From NCBI RefSeq assembly GCF_021462225.1, contig NC_061806.1:29195644-29259643 (forward strand): 64,000 bases of DNA, given 5' to 3'. This stretch comes from Girardinichthys multiradiatus (Eukaryota; Chordata; Actinopteri; Cyprinodontiformes; Goodeidae). A program made the translations under genes and the position numbers. Positions 32,260-63,865 of this stretch are shown piece after piece (the stretch's first letter is position 1; each line of letters starts with the position of its first letter). The notes under the pieces are model-generated. The model ran no database searches. It was given only the letters and a program-made list of their open reading frames with translations, and was not told where the DNA came from.

Positions 32260-35200
32260 TAGAGTGGAGCTGCAGCGCTACGAGGCATCTCCTCTCCTTT
32301 TTATATTCTAACAGATGTTTGCCGGTGGATCTGTGGCTGAGTGAGGGTTTGGATGAGGAGAATCCTTTCATTCGAGTGGATCGGACCTGACGCACACACG
32401 CAGAACCTAATGGTGGAAACAGTGGTTTAAACCACGTCTTATTTATTCACATTTCCCTTCCAAGTCGTCACACTTTCCTGTAATCGGTTAAAGTGATCTT
32501 GATGTTCTCCAGATTTTCTCTAAAGTTCTGATTCAGGCTCGGTCGGCTTTTCCTCGGTATCTTCAGTCCATTCCCTGTAACTGGCCAAGACTGGACTGTT
32601 AATTTTCTTTTACAAAACTGGACCAGAAGAGAACAAAAAACATGTCTCCGTTCTAAAGAGAGACTATCCAGCAGGTGAATATTATCAGAAAGTGGTGTCT
32701 TTAGGAAACAGGAAGAAATCCATCAAGATTTGATGTTTATTTTTATATTTCACTGATTCAGCCAAAGAAATGGGAGCAAATACTTTCCTCATAACAGGCT
32801 GTCAGTCCAACACAGGTTCAGTCAGCCTGGGGATCTAACAGAAACGAAGAAATAATCCCAAATATTATGAAATATTAGCCATTATGATTATTATCAATGC
32901 AAGCAACAGGATAACTAACTTTAAACTTTATAAGATCAACTTTATTTAGGAAATAATAGCAAAGATTAAAGTAATAGAAATAAGAAATTATTTGAGTTTC
33001 AAAAGTAAATAAAACAATTTAAATTACCAAGGTAGAAGTGTGATCTAACTAAACAAAACCACTGAGAATAAAACTGGAAAAGTAGTCGAATTTAAAACGT
33101 TTTAGAGTTTGTTTTGAACCTTTCTGCCCTCCTCCTCTGAACACCTGCATGGCCTAAACCTGCATGCAGAAAACAACCGCGACCAAATCATCACACATCA
33201 GCATTTTCTCTGCTTTCTCACAACTTCAACCACTCCAGACTTGCTCAAAAGGTCTGTTCAATGTCGGGCAGGATTTTAACCCTTTAAATACATGCAATTT
33301 TTAATCATGCCTTTTGGTTTCATCTGGTGGAACATGACAACAATATCCATTCTCACTACATAAAAAAACATATGCAATCAAATCAGTTTTATTCCTTATT
33401 GTTGACATAATCACCACCATAGCCCCGCCCCCTACCATTGATTTTATGGAAAATATGCAACTTTCTCTGAGTTTAAATTTTTTTTTGAATAAAGAGCAAT
33501 TCTATAAGTAAACTGGGATTTAAAGATTTATAATCCCAAAAATGAATAAATGTTTGGTAGTTTTGAGCTGGTTTGCAGTGCTTAAAGAAAAACAGCTTAA
33601 AAGCATAAGTGATTTAATAGCAGCTTTAACGTGAATATTTTTGTCACAGGTATATGCATCACTAGCAGATAAAAGACAGACTTTTACTAAAACGAAGAGC
33701 TCGTTGCAAGAATTACAAAAACACCTGAAACTCTTCCACCACCAAGATGATAACTGGATGAAAATAGACAAAAAAAAACAACCCAAGCAGGAATCAGGGT
33801 TAAAATGTTTCATGAGGGCAGTAATACAAGCAGCACATCTCACTGGGAATATTATTTCCCATTTTAATCCAAAGACCTAAGAGATCTGGACAGTTGGTTG
33901 GGAAAGAACCTCACAATCTTTAAATCTGATGTTTTAGCTCCATTTCTGTGTCAGCTTTGGGTTTTTGAGGCACCTGTGTTGTCAGGGTTTTGTTTTGGGT
34001 GGGGGTGGGGGTGGGAGTGGGTTATGGACGGATCGTAGAAAGGAGACGCTGGGAGATGGGATCTACATTTATCTGTCATTTCCAACAGAGACGGACGTCG
34101 GGAAGACATTTTCAGCAAAAGCTTAAGTCAAAGATCATTATCAGAAGGAAAGTTCACATCACACAGGTGACCTTCTGTCCTGCTGCGGATGGTAAATGTG
34201 CTTAATAAGACATCCATCCTTCCATTATCTACACAGCATTATCCTTCACAGGACAGGAACGAGCTGACACGGGGGCAGGAAGGGATTTTTATCGCTTTTT
34301 TTAATTTTTTTTTTTATAGATGTTATCTTATATTTGTTTTAGTCTTATTAAAAACGTCTAATACCAGATTTACTTTCCACCTCTTGCAGCATAAGGCATG
34401 TTCCTGCAGTAAATATGTTATTAGCAACGTGAGGAACATCAGTTTGAGAGAAAACGGCAGAAACTATAAAGAGGTGACCCATTTCCCTGGGTTACGACGG
34501 TGTGTGTCAAGTGGGCAGCAGCGCTCATTTGCTCTGTGAGCCTTGTAATAGTATTCATGAGACATGAACACCAGTGCTCCCAGTCTGAGTGTGTGTGTGT
34601 TTGAACAGGGGTCAAGGAGAGATGTTTTCCTTTATAGAAATCTGAACGACTGCAGCTGCAGGTAACCCAGATGTTTGTGCATCTAAAATCTGAGATGAAT
34701 TCCCACTGAATCCGAGATTTCGGCGCCTCATCAGTTAGTTGTCATCGTCTGATTCTCTACAGGCCGATGGAGCTTTCCGTCTCCATTTCCCTGAAGCGGA
34801 GCGGAGCTTCCTGCTGGAATACCCATGGTCTTCCTGGAAAAAGACAGTATGCGTCTGGACCATCGGTTCCTTCGCACATCTGCAGGTCAGCCACAGACTC
34901 GGATGTTCCCTCCATCCCATTAACATGAAAGCAGCGGAAGCAAAGAACTGTCCATCTGAGTAGAGCTCATGTCCACAGTCCTCCACTGTTTCTGTGCTTC
35001 CTTCTTGTCTCGGGTTATATTTCCGAATGCAGGAGCCGATTGGTGAACTGATCACAGTGACTTGATGGTTTTTACACACTGTACATCAAACATGGTCGGT
35101 ACATAAGGAGATTTTGCTAAATATTTTTAAATTATTAGTAATTATCGACATTGAAAGACAGGTTTTAACTACTTAGACACGGAGGAAGATATTATTTGAG

Positions 35201-36780
35201 CTGCAGTTTGAACAAAGTGGTGAGGAATGATTTATCCTGGTTTGAAAATAGGGAAAATTGCTTTTATACCCAATCCTTAAACCTTCAGGTTTCTCACTGG
35301 AGGATCTTCAGATATGGACCCACAAAACACCAGTGGAAGAGACTCTTGAGCCCGACCAGCGGTTGAGTATAAAAACATTACCCAGAAGTCAGCTAAACAG
35401 GGAAATAATGACAACAATGGACAACATGTTGCTTTGATTTATTTGCAGGAACAATTTTTATCCCTTTAAACATATAGAAAATAAAATAATATTTCACCAA
35501 TATAATTATAACTATTGAGCTTGATCTTCGGGAGAGGATCTTAAGAAAAGCCACACTTCCTGACTAATGATCCTCAGGGGGGGGTCCAGCACCAAACGTT
35601 AGGATCAATCTGGAAACTTTGTTTTCATCTTTCCAACAAATTATGACGCAAGATTGTTACCTAAAGGTTCAGATGAGTTCATCAATGGTTTTAATACTTT
35701 TTAGATTTGGACAACATTCCAGTGTTTCTGGAAATTCCTGCTGAGGATGTCCTGATCAGGTTCCCATTATCCAATCACAGCATTTTTAAATAATTGGTAT
35801 CGAGAGTCTCTGATAAAACTCCTGACAGCTGTCGTTGATCTGATTTATGTGATTATTTTAGTCACAACCCCAGAGAACAAAAAAAAAAAACAACAAAAAA
35901 CGACTGATTGGGACATCCCTAGTTTGGATTATCTATCATCTATTAACACAACTTTGCCTGTTCATGTGGTGTAGTTGTTAATATTTAGCTTCTGGAAAAT
36001 ACACCCAATAAGGCAAAGAAAACCTAACTTGTGTCTCTGATTCCTGCTGATTTTACTTGTAAAAAAGGTTTTTATATCCAGAAACACTGAAAGAAATCAG
36101 TCAATTGAAGATGAGGGAAGAAATTCGGTGTGACACAAATGTTTAGCGTACCTACAGCTTTAGTGTTTAATGAGTTATTATTACATTATCTGCATTCTCA
36201 CATAAAACAACCATAATAAATGGTTGTTTAAGTTTTAATTTATCCTGATAAGTGATTCTGTTTGATTAAAATTACGCTGACACGAGAACGTATATTTATT
36301 TTAATATTCTAATATTATTATTTTATAATTCTTTTTTATTTAAATTTTTTTATGATCCTGCCTGTTTTCTGTGTAATTTTTATTTAATTGTGATGATCTT
36401 GTGACCACTTATCATCTCTGGGTTCTGGAACATTATTTAGTTTTGATTGTGGTTCCAACTTCTGAAGAGGTTCTTGTCTATGTTCCAGAGTTGTGCTTTT
36501 TCAGGTCCAGTCCAAATGCTGCAAAGGTTCAGGTCCCCTTAGCTGATCTCTGAGTTGTTCTAATCACGACTAGAGGGAGAAAGGTTGTGTTCAAAATAAT
36601 ATTCAGTGTGTTTAAAGTAAAAAAACTCAAAATCCTTGTAATAGTTTTTATTTCCAGACAGGCGAATGCATCGGGAACCCTCCACATTCTAATCCAAATA
36701 AGACATGAAGAAAATTTGATCCAATTTATTATCAGGTATGTTTGGCTGTTCATAAAAATACTTTTTAATATTTACAGAAT
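32260..36780. other. Non-coding stretch, no confident gene
   Basis: No exon was recognised. The minus-strand open frame at 34,735-35,079 (114 codons) is the most gene-like, with balanced composition and several cysteines, but I recognise no family and it lacks clear splice or start context. A GGTGGGGGTGGGGG-type G-rich tract lies at 33,998-34,020. Confidence 0.4.
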
Positions 36781-36799
36781 AAACTGAAACATATTTAAA

Positions 36800-37330
36800 G
36801 ATTTATCCTTCCTGTGTATCATTCGGCTAATATCTAGTTGTATAACCGCCGGTTCTGAGAACTGCATGAAGGCGACCCACTTTTAGCATCAGTGGACAGG
36901 TACTCCAGCTCAGGATGATTGGATTATGTTCCACAGTTCCTCTGTGTTCCTTGATGTTGTCCCCCTACAGGCTTTCTGTTAAACTGCTCGGAAACGTTGA
37001 TCTTGTTGCTGACTCGCTGGTATGTTTGGGTCGTTATTCACAAACTTCAGAGACATTTCCCTTCAGCAGAAGGTAATATGACCTCTTTAAGTATTTAGAT
37101 GCATTCAAACTGGACCCTAATCCTTGGTATGCAATAAACCGGCCCGACAGCACATGACACATCCCCTCACCATGATACCGTCGCCACCATGCTTCACAGT
37201 GTGAATTCAGGCTGAACTGTGTGCAGGCGTAAATGTTAATCGGTTTCTCTTTAGGGCGGTCAATATGCTGTTTAGTCCACGTTCTTCATGTTCTTCTCTC
37301 AGCTGCTTGCTTATCATGTATGTTGTGTTT
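36800..37330. repeat. Decayed DNA-transposon fragment
   Basis: GTTGTATAACCGCCGGTTC, GAACTGCATGAAGGCGACCC and CCGTCGCCACCATGCTTCAC resemble a degraded teleost DNA-transposon sequence seen repeatedly in fish genomes. The family and ends are unresolved. Confidence 0.4.
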
Positions 37331-37464
37331 GAAATAGTTAATAACAGTGACTGGTCTGGTTAATGTTGTTGAACTGCTAGTATTTTGATTTTTATTTCAT
37401 AACCATTTGTTATACAAAGGAAAATAAACACAATGAATTGTCAGTGGCTAATAAAACCAGAGTA

Positions 37465-37565
37465 AAATGATTAGGGCTGCAACTAACAATTATTTTGCTA
37501 ATCGATTAATCTGCTGACTAGTCTTTTGATTTACCGATTAAAAATCGGAGAGCAAAAGGTGAACC
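37465..37565. repeat. Short TAATCGATTAATC-type repeat
   Basis: GGGCTGCAACTAACAATTAT followed by CTAATCGATTAATCTGC and a reversed AATCGG is typical of a very common short vertebrate repeat with a self-complementary ATCGAT core. Confidence 0.5.
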
Positions 37566-38234
37566 AAGTGAAGCTAAAGCTAGGCTACATGAAGAGTTCT
37601 GGATAGAACATATTTATAGAAAAAGGTTTTTCATCTTAAATGCAAAATGTATATACTGTTTGTACAGTTGTTGTTTATTTACTGCTCTGAATGGGTTGTT
37701 CTTAAGCAAATGGCATGCTAATTGTTTCAGCTCTAAAAATTATATTCTGATCACGATTCATATTAATTTAATGAGTTGGACTATTGTTTCCAAGATAAGA
37801 TTCAGAAGGAAATTGATGATATTCAGTTTATTCTTCATTTTAGGAACAAGAACTCATTTAAGGTTTATTAGGTAGCCAAGGGTTAAATAAAACCCAAACA
37901 AGTGGGACCTTCAATATTTCTGAACTTTTTCAGGCCTCCTCCTCAATGCAGCTTAAGGTGAAGAGTTGAGGGTTTATTCCTGAGGAGCCAAAGGATTTTA
38001 ACCAAAGTAAGCAGCTCGTCTATCTGTTTATTGAACATCTGGGTCCATTTTCCTGAAACTGTTAAATTCTTGCACCTTAATTCATTAGATGTGTTTTTTA
38101 TTTAGGAACCATCTTCAGTCCTGACTTGTTTATGGTCCTTTTCTGGAGCCAGAAGGTTTCCACAGAATCAGGTTACCCTATTGGGACTTGATGAAACTCT
38201 ACAGGGGAAGAACTTGACACTGCTGACACACATA

Positions 38235-39550
38235 AGAGTTGGTCACAGAATTTATTTCCATTTTCTGACATAACTCCACACAAAACAAAACTGGAGACCA
38301 AGCTGAAAAAGAGAGATCCTTCTGTTTTATTTCATTTTATTCTTTTTCCGTCTGCTGCTGTTTCAGAAGCTAAGGTACAAGGCCCTTATTCCATGTTTTC
38401 CACAGATTTAAAGAATGAAACTGGAGAGAAATCTCTTTTTCCTAGGACACAGAAAGATTGTTTTCTTTATTTTTAAAGTGGGAGGGAGGTCAGGTGATGG
38501 GGATGAGGGAGGTGACGGGGGGAGAACAGGAGTGAAATCGGGTTTAAGGGTCACGGAGGGACTCCACAGTTCACAGACAGAGAAAGACAAACTGGGACAA
38601 ATCGACAGGTGGGGTGAGGAAGAGGGCTTCGGGGCTCGTACAGGTGTGAGAAGAGCAGGATACGGAGGGCCGGTGTGTTTTGCAATGTCTGAATGAAAAC
38701 AAGCAGCTCTCAGACCCACTCCAAACTTTAAAAAAACCCACAATAAAAAACACAAGTCGCCTATTAGAAAACAACAGAACAACCCAGGGATGGGAGGAGG
38801 ACAGGGAGGGAAGGAGTCTGAGGGGTGAGCTTTTTATACACCCTGCTAGGGGCGTGAGTGAGCGCTTCAGTTTACTGGTGAGACTGGTTCTTTCACAGAT
38901 AGAGGAGGAGGAAGAGGAGGACAGCAGTGGAGTTCTGGCAGTGATTAAAGAGAAGGAGGAAAAGAGGGAAGAAGGGAGGAATGGCAGTGATTACAGAGCT
39001 GGATCTGGGCGATTTTACTCCAGGACGAAAATAAAAACAGGACATTTGCCCGCTTCGGATGTCGAGACAGGAGCCGCCATGGTTTTGGTGGAACAGTCAG
39101 GTTTTTGTCTTTATTCTTGGAATCGGATGTTTGTCGAGCTCCGAGCAGCGGTGAAATTCGAGCACGCTAACGATGAGCGGCTGCAGCCAGCGATGGAGAA
39201 ACATCATCGGCACAAACAGTGTTTCTGGCAGATTAGTGCTGTCAGCTTTAGATAGAAAAACAGGGACAGAGGGACGGAGAGGATGGGGAGGGTTTATACA
39301 AGGCCGCTCCTCCCCCATCCTCACCCCTTCTGTTGTTGGTCCTCTCGTTGTCTTGGCAGTTGTATTTTTAGCTAGTTTAGAAATGAAGATGGGGAATGGA
39401 GAGGAGATGGGAGGAAGAGTAAACATCTTTTTCTTGTACATTTTAGATAAAATAAAAATGAGAGACAGATGAGCAGAAAGAGGAAAGAAGGGGAGAGAGG
39501 CTGGGATGAGTTCAGGGAGGGATGGGGTCGGAGCTTAATGATGTTTTCAT
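38235..39550 (-). other. atp1a3: Putative 3' UTR of the ATPase alpha gene
   Basis: This is the non-coding sequence directly downstream of the TAA stop. A minus-strand AATAAA lies at 38,251-38,256 and is followed by a TG-rich stretch (TATGTGTGTCAGC) within 30 bp, the expected layout of a cleavage and polyadenylation site. Other AATAAA copies lie near 38,333 and 38,466 and at 39,109-39,114, so shorter 3' ends are possible. Extent and use are inferred. Confidence 0.35.
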
Positions 39551-57526
<17,976 letters not shown>

Positions 57527-58014
57527 CTGTAACACACAAAGTCCAAATAGCCATCCTTCAATCCTTTATATTAGGAAACAATATTTAACAATAAATAATA
57601 ATCTACTATGCAGGAACAACATCTAATTTGTACCAGTTGGAGACTAAAACAAAACAGGCATCAGATACCAGGCAAAGACAATTAAAAAGCTGTAATCAGA
57701 ACACATAGATTTGGTTGGTCCATCAGAAAACTGATCCTGAGAGAATTTACAGCCATACCCAATTCTAAAATCAATTTCTAACATACTAAGATCAGATGAG
57801 AAACTTCAGGTTGAGATCAAAACGCAGAACAAATCTTCTGGAGTGAGAACAGAAACTAAATGTTTCCTGATTAGATTCAGCATCATTACAGCAGAAGCCG
57901 GTCTCAAGCTCTTTACTTGATCTGCAGTTTATCCCATCATCATTTAAACTTCATTCTGTTCTGGTGTCTGTGGTTCAGACTGTGATGGAAGGAAGCTACA
58001 AGTTCCACTAAGAT

Positions 58015-60890
58015 GAGACAAGACTTTAACTAGGACTACAAGACTATAATTAGGACAAGACTTTAACTAAAACTACAAGACTTTAATTAGGACAAGACTT
58101 TAACTAAAACTACAAGACTAACTAAAACTACAAGACTTTAACTAGGACGACAAGACTTTAATTAGGACAAGACTTTAACTAAAAATGCAAGACTTTAATG
58201 AGGACGACAAGACTTTAACTAAAACTACAAGACTTTAATTAGGACAAGACTTTAACTAAAACTACAAGACTAACTAAAACTACAAGACTTTAACTAAAAC
58301 TACAAGACTTTAATTAGGACAAGACTTTAACTAAAACTACAAGACTTTAACTAAAACTACAAGACTTTAATTAGGACAAGACTTTAATTAGGACAAGACT
58401 TTAACTAAAACTACAAGACTAACTAAAACTGCAAGACTTTAACTAGGACGACATGACTTTAATTAGGACAAGACTTTAACTAAAAATGCAAGACTTTAAT
58501 GAGGACGACAAGACTTTAACTAAAACTACAAGACTTTAACTAAAACTACAAGACTTTAATTAGGACAAGACTTTAACTAAAACTACAAGACTTTAACTAG
58601 GACTACAAGACTTTAACTAAAACTACACGACTTTAACTAGGACGACAAGACTAACTAGGACGACAAGACTTTAACTAAAACTACAAGACTTTAACTAAAA
58701 CTACAAGACTTTAATTAGGACAAGACTTTAACTAAAACTACAAGACTTTAACTAAAACTACAAGACTTTAATTAGGACAAGACTTTAACTAAAACTACAA
58801 GACTTTAACTAAAACTACAAGACTTTAATTAGGACAAGACTTTAACTAAAACTACAAGACTTTAATTAGGACAAGACTAACTAAAACTACAAGACTTTAA
58901 CTAGGACGACAAGACTAACTAGGACGACAAGACTTTAACTAAAACTACAAGACTAACTAAAACTACAAGACTTTAACTAGGACTACAAGACTTTAACTAA
59001 AACTACAAGACTTTAACTAAAACTACAAGACTTTAACTAAAACTACAAGACTTTAATTAGGACAAGACTTTAATTAGGACAAGACTTTAACTAAAACTAC
59101 AAGACTAACTAAAACTGCAAGACTTTAACTAGGACGACAAGACTTTAATTAGGACAAGACTTTAACTAAAAATGCAAGACTTTAATGAGGACGACAAGAC
59201 TTTAACTAAAACTACAAGACTTTAATTAGGACAAGACTTTAACTAAAACTACAAGACTAACTAAAACTACAAGACTTTAACTAAAACTACAAGACTTTAA
59301 TTAGGACAAGACTTTAACTAAAACTACAAGACTTTAACTAGGACTACAAGACTTTAACTAAAACTACACGACTTTAACTAGGACGACAAGACTAACTAGG
59401 ACGACAAGACTTTAACTAAAACTACAAGACTTTAACTAAAACTACAAGACTTTAACTAAAACTACAAGACTTTAATTAGGACAAGACTTTAACTAAAACT
59501 ACAAGACTTTAACTAAAACTACAAGACTTTAATTAGGACAAGACTTTAACTAAAACTACAAGACTTTAATTAGGACAAGACTTTAACTAAAACTACAAGA
59601 CTTTAACTAGGACGACAAGACTAACTAGGACGACAAGACTTTAACTAAAACTACAAGACTTTAACTAGGACTACAAGACTTTAACTAAAACTACAAGACT
59701 TTAACTAAAACTACAATACTTTAACTAAAACTACAATACTTTAGCTAAAACTACAAGACTTTAATTAGGACAAGACTTTAACTAGGACTACAAGACTTTA
59801 ACTAAAACTACAAGACTTTAACTAGGACGACAAGACTTAAACTAAAACTACAAGACTAACTAAAACTACAAGACTTTCATTAGGATTACAACACTTTAAC
59901 TAAAACTGCAAGACTTTAATTAGGACAAAACTTTAACTAAAACTACAATACTTTAACTAGGACGACAAGACTAACTAGGACGACAAGACTTTAACTAAAA
60001 CTACAAGACTAACTAAAACTACAAGACTTTAATTAGGATTACAACACTTTAACTAAAACCGCAAGACTTTAATTGGGACAAGACTTTAACTAAAACTACA
60101 AGACTTTAATTAGGACAAGACTTTAACTAAAACTACAAGACTTTAACTAGGACGACAAGACTAACTAGGACGACAAAGACTTTAACTAAAACTACAAGAC
60201 TAACTAAAACTACAAGACTTTAATTAGGATTACAAGACTTTAACTAAAACTGCGAGACTTTAATTAGGACAAGACTTTAACTAAAACTACAAGACTTTAA
60301 CTAAAACTACAAGACTTTAACTAAAACTACAAGACTTTAATTAAGACAAGACTTTAACTAAAACTACAAGACTTTAATTAGGACAAGACTTTAACTAAAA
60401 CTACAAGACTTTAACTAGGACGACAAGACTAACTAGGACGACAAGACTTTAACTAAAACTACAAGACTTTAATTAGGACAAGACTTTAACTAAAACTACA
60501 AGACTTTAACTAGGACGACAAGACTAACTAGGACGACAAGACTTTAACTAAAACTACAAGACTAACTAAAACTACAAGACTTTAATTAGGATTACAAGAC
60601 TTTAACTAAAACTGCGAGACTTTAATTAGGACAAGACTTTAACTAAAACTACAAGACTTTAACTAAAACTACAAGACTTTAACTAGGACGACAAGACTAA
60701 CTAGGACGACAAGACTTTAACTAAAACTACAAGACTAACTAAAACTGCAAGACTTTAATTAGGACAAGACTAACTAAAACTACAAGACTTTAACTAGGAC
60801 GACAAGACTAACTAGGACGACAAAACTTTAACTAGGACTTGTACAACAAGATTTTAACTAGGATTACAAGACCTTAACTAGGACTACTAG
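58015..60890. repeat. Minisatellite of 17-20 bp variant units, higher-order arranged
   Basis: About 2.9 kb of tandem units, roughly 150 by length. Main variants: ACTTTAACTAAAACTACAAG (20 bp), ACTTTAATTAGGACAAG (17 bp), ACTAACTAAAACTACAAG (18 bp), ACTTTAACTAGGACGACAAG (20 bp), ACTAACTAGGACGACAAG (18 bp) and ACTTTAATTAGGATTACAAG (20 bp). Variants recur in fixed strings. For instance a TAAAAATGCAAG unit followed by an AATGAGGACGACAAG unit occurs near 58,181, 58,482 and 59,168. The plus strand is A-rich and G-poor. TAA triplets occur in every variant. It lies upstream of exon 2, probably in intron 1 of the ATPase gene. Confidence 0.97.
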
Positions 60891-60899
60891 GAAGACTAT

Positions 60900-63758
60900 C
60901 AACAAGACAAAACAAGCAACCCCTTTATGCAGACCTGGGTGTTTTATGGTCTGCAGGCCATCTCCAGTCCACATGAAATTTGGAATAAACTTCCAGTAAG
61001 TGTTTGTTTTGAATAGGCAGCTTCTATTTTTAAGCTGTCGTCTTTTCGCTCCTATTGATGGCAACTTCATCAGGACCCTTCCACAGGTATAATCACAGGA
61101 GTCAAAGTGTAATTCTCAGCTTATGGAAAACAGATTTATTCTCAGGAATTACAACTAAAATGTAAACTGTAAGACTTAATGTACAATGAAATACAGCATC
61201 TTGCTTATTTCTGACAGTTCTTTTTGTGAAAGATAGTGATGAAGTAAACAAAGTTTCAGTTGTCGGTGTGATGCGTCACATTGTATCGTTTAGTTGCAGT
61301 CTGAAAATGATATTTAGTTTGTAATGAAATACATGCCGGGAAAGGTTTTGCAAAACGTTTGGATAGTTTTGCCCTCGACAGTCACAGCTGCTTATCTGGT
61401 TCTATGACAAAATGATTTGCCCAGCCTTGCACTGATAAATAAAGCGCTGGTTATATATGAAGCCTTACACAACTACTCAAAAACAAAGTTATTTAACCAA
61501 CTAGGTTTATGCTGCCACATGGCAGAGGAGACATATAATTCACATATTTCACTCATTCCTGTTGCAGCTCCAGTAAGCTCTTCTTTGCCATGACAGACAG
61601 GATCGTCCCGTGGGTTCCTCTAACAGAACTAAAATATCAGTCAGCTGCTTCTCCCTCAGAAACTGGAAAATGGCACAAGAAAATGAGGACAAGAAAACTT
61701 TTTTAATTCTTAAAACTCACTCATTTTCTCTATTTTTATGTTGCTTTTAATCCCCAACAAAAAACTTGATTCAACATTGAACTGCTGCTGACATTCCCAG
61801 TGAGACCTGAGAGTAAAATCTTGATCATGTGAGATTATTTCCCAAAGGAATAGAATCAAATTTCCTCCAGAAAAACAGCTCCACAAAAATCTAATTGTTT
61901 GCTGGAACCTGAAGGTTAAAACTTCTTTGAAAGCTGCATTTACCTCAATAAATACATAAACCAAAGCAAAATCTAAACAGTTTTGAGTCTACTGAAGGCA
62001 TCAGAGTGCAACAGTGTTCTCTAGCACCATGTAGGAAACACCACTGAGTCTTAGTATGCTTTCCTGTCCATTGAGCTATGAATCATATAAGATGCTTCCA
62101 GGTAGGTAAAAAGTCTTGAGTTGACTTTAAAGTAGTTCTGATCAAACGTTCTTCATGTTTAAAATGTTTCATTAGATTTTTGGCAACTTTTTTCCATCCA
62201 GTAAAAGTCCCAAAGACACAAGTTGACCATCGTTGTGACACCCAGTGACCCCTTAGCTGTTCAACTGAATGATGACGAGTTTCTCAGGTCCTGTGTTAGG
62301 TTTTCACTGGAATAAGTCCAGTGAACATGACTTTTACAACTTGTTTACCTGCTGCGGTAGTTTAGAGTCTGGCCTGACATTTTCCTTCTTCAGCATTTAG
62401 TACTTTTATGGTCAGGTACAAGGACTGGAGGGAAAAAATGAGTGAAGAAGAAAAATACAGAAAGTGGCTAAACAAAGTGGAAAAAACAGGTGGTTTGTGG
62501 TTTAAACCTTTACAGTACTTTATATTTTACACTTAAGAACTTTGCAGTAGCTTTAATGTTTTAATGTTGATGGAATGCAAATCTTTGTTAATAAATGCAT
62601 CATTAAATGACACAATGTTGTCAGAAATTCAGAAATAAACCTCAGCTGGGAAAAAGTCAACTACCAAAATGTTTACAGTTTCTACTCAATAGGTTGCAAA
62701 TATATTCATAACAAAATAACAAATATGCATTTTGGATTACAGCAGTGATACTGCAATTGAGAAATTGTGATATTTTTCCTTAAGGGTGTTGTATAATCAG
62801 TCTCTAATGTCTGTACATGTGTAGTATAATTAAAATCTACTTGCAGACTGGTTGTGGATGGGTTTTCTAGCAAAACCTACTAAAATGCCTGTAACTCAAC
62901 ATGTGTTCCTCCATGTTTGTGTGAACACGTGGATTTACGAACACTGCATGCTTGCTTGTGAAAAAGTACGTATGTGATTGCTATCTGCCTGGAGGGGGAC
63001 TTAACCCTGGACAGTTTCATCCAGCAGACCATCAGATTACTGCTGTTTACTACAGCCATGGATTAACCCACTGAACAATAATAATCCCCCTCAGTCACTC
63101 TGCCTCACTGCCTATGCATCTGTAACAATCAGCCATTTTTGTGCAGAACTGTGTTATAGCTGCCAAAACATATGATAAAGAATGAAAATAAGGTTGAAAA
63201 ATGATACTGAGATCACACTTTTGAGGGTATAATGAAAAAAGGTTCTGGTTCTGTCCTGCAAGTGTAAAGATCATGGTATTTTTAAATGTTCAGAACTGGA
63301 ACTCCACAACGAAACTCAAAACCCAATTATGAGAGCCACACCTCCAGCAAGAAGCGTGCATGGCTGTATCACAGGTCAGGCACTTCTGGGTTTTCTGCTT
63401 AGAATATAAACCTTTTTGTCCCACATGATGATGCTGACATTGAGACAGAAGTCGAGATATACGTTTTTTCTGCACACATTTAAATGAAACCACAATACAA
63501 AAAGGATAAAAAACTATTTATTAATGGCTCCTATCAAAACAGGGTAAACAAGCCAGCATTATCTTACTAGGATCAGGATGGGAAGCATATTTTCTACAAC
63601 CAATCTATCCTGCTGAATCACTGCGACTAACCTGCAGGACTGGGGTGAAACATATTTTACTGTCAAAACAGAAATGGAAAGAAGAGCCAGCAGGATCCTA
63701 CATGAAGTTGGTATAATTTTAATGAAATACTTTGTTTTATTTGATGATACTAAATAAA
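60900..63758. other. Non-coding stretch upstream of the gene body
   Basis: No exon, RNA gene or repeat family was recognised. I looked on the minus strand for a first coding exon of the form ATGGGN followed by a GT donor and found none between 57,527 and 64,000, so exon 1 is probably further upstream. The region is AT-rich. Confidence 0.4.
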
Positions 63759-63759
63759 G

Positions 63760-63865
63760 GGCTGCATGGTGGCACAGCTGTTAGCACTGTTGCCTTGCAG
63801 CACGAAGGTGATGGGTTCAAATCCTGGCCTGGGGTCTTTCTGCATGGAGATTGCAGGTATCAACA
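63760..63865 (+). repeat. tRNA-derived SINE head, truncated
   Basis: GGGCTGCATGGTGGCACAGC then TGTTAGCACTGTTGCC and a near-perfect tRNA B box (GGGTTCAAATCC at 63,813-63,824). It matches the head of the SINE in intron 6 but loses the body after TGCATGGAGATTG and continues into a GGATGGAAGGATGG tract. Confidence 0.75.

Noticed and set aside
31718..32395. 225-codon minus-strand open frame
   Set aside because: It runs through four CA/GT arrays and has no recognisable domain. Dinucleotide arrays lack stop codons in some frames.
57925..57950. ATGGGATA on the minus strand as exon 1
   Set aside because: No GT donor follows the ATGGGA, so it cannot splice to exon 2 in the required phase.
58015..60890. 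CRISPR-like or satellite-encoded repeat array
   Set aside because: Units are contiguous, share no spacers and contain stop codons in each variant. It is a eukaryotic minisatellite.
63760..63865. Functional tRNA gene
   Set aside because: Only the A- and B-box-like parts fit. No full cloverleaf can be drawn and the sequence continues as SINE-like DNA.
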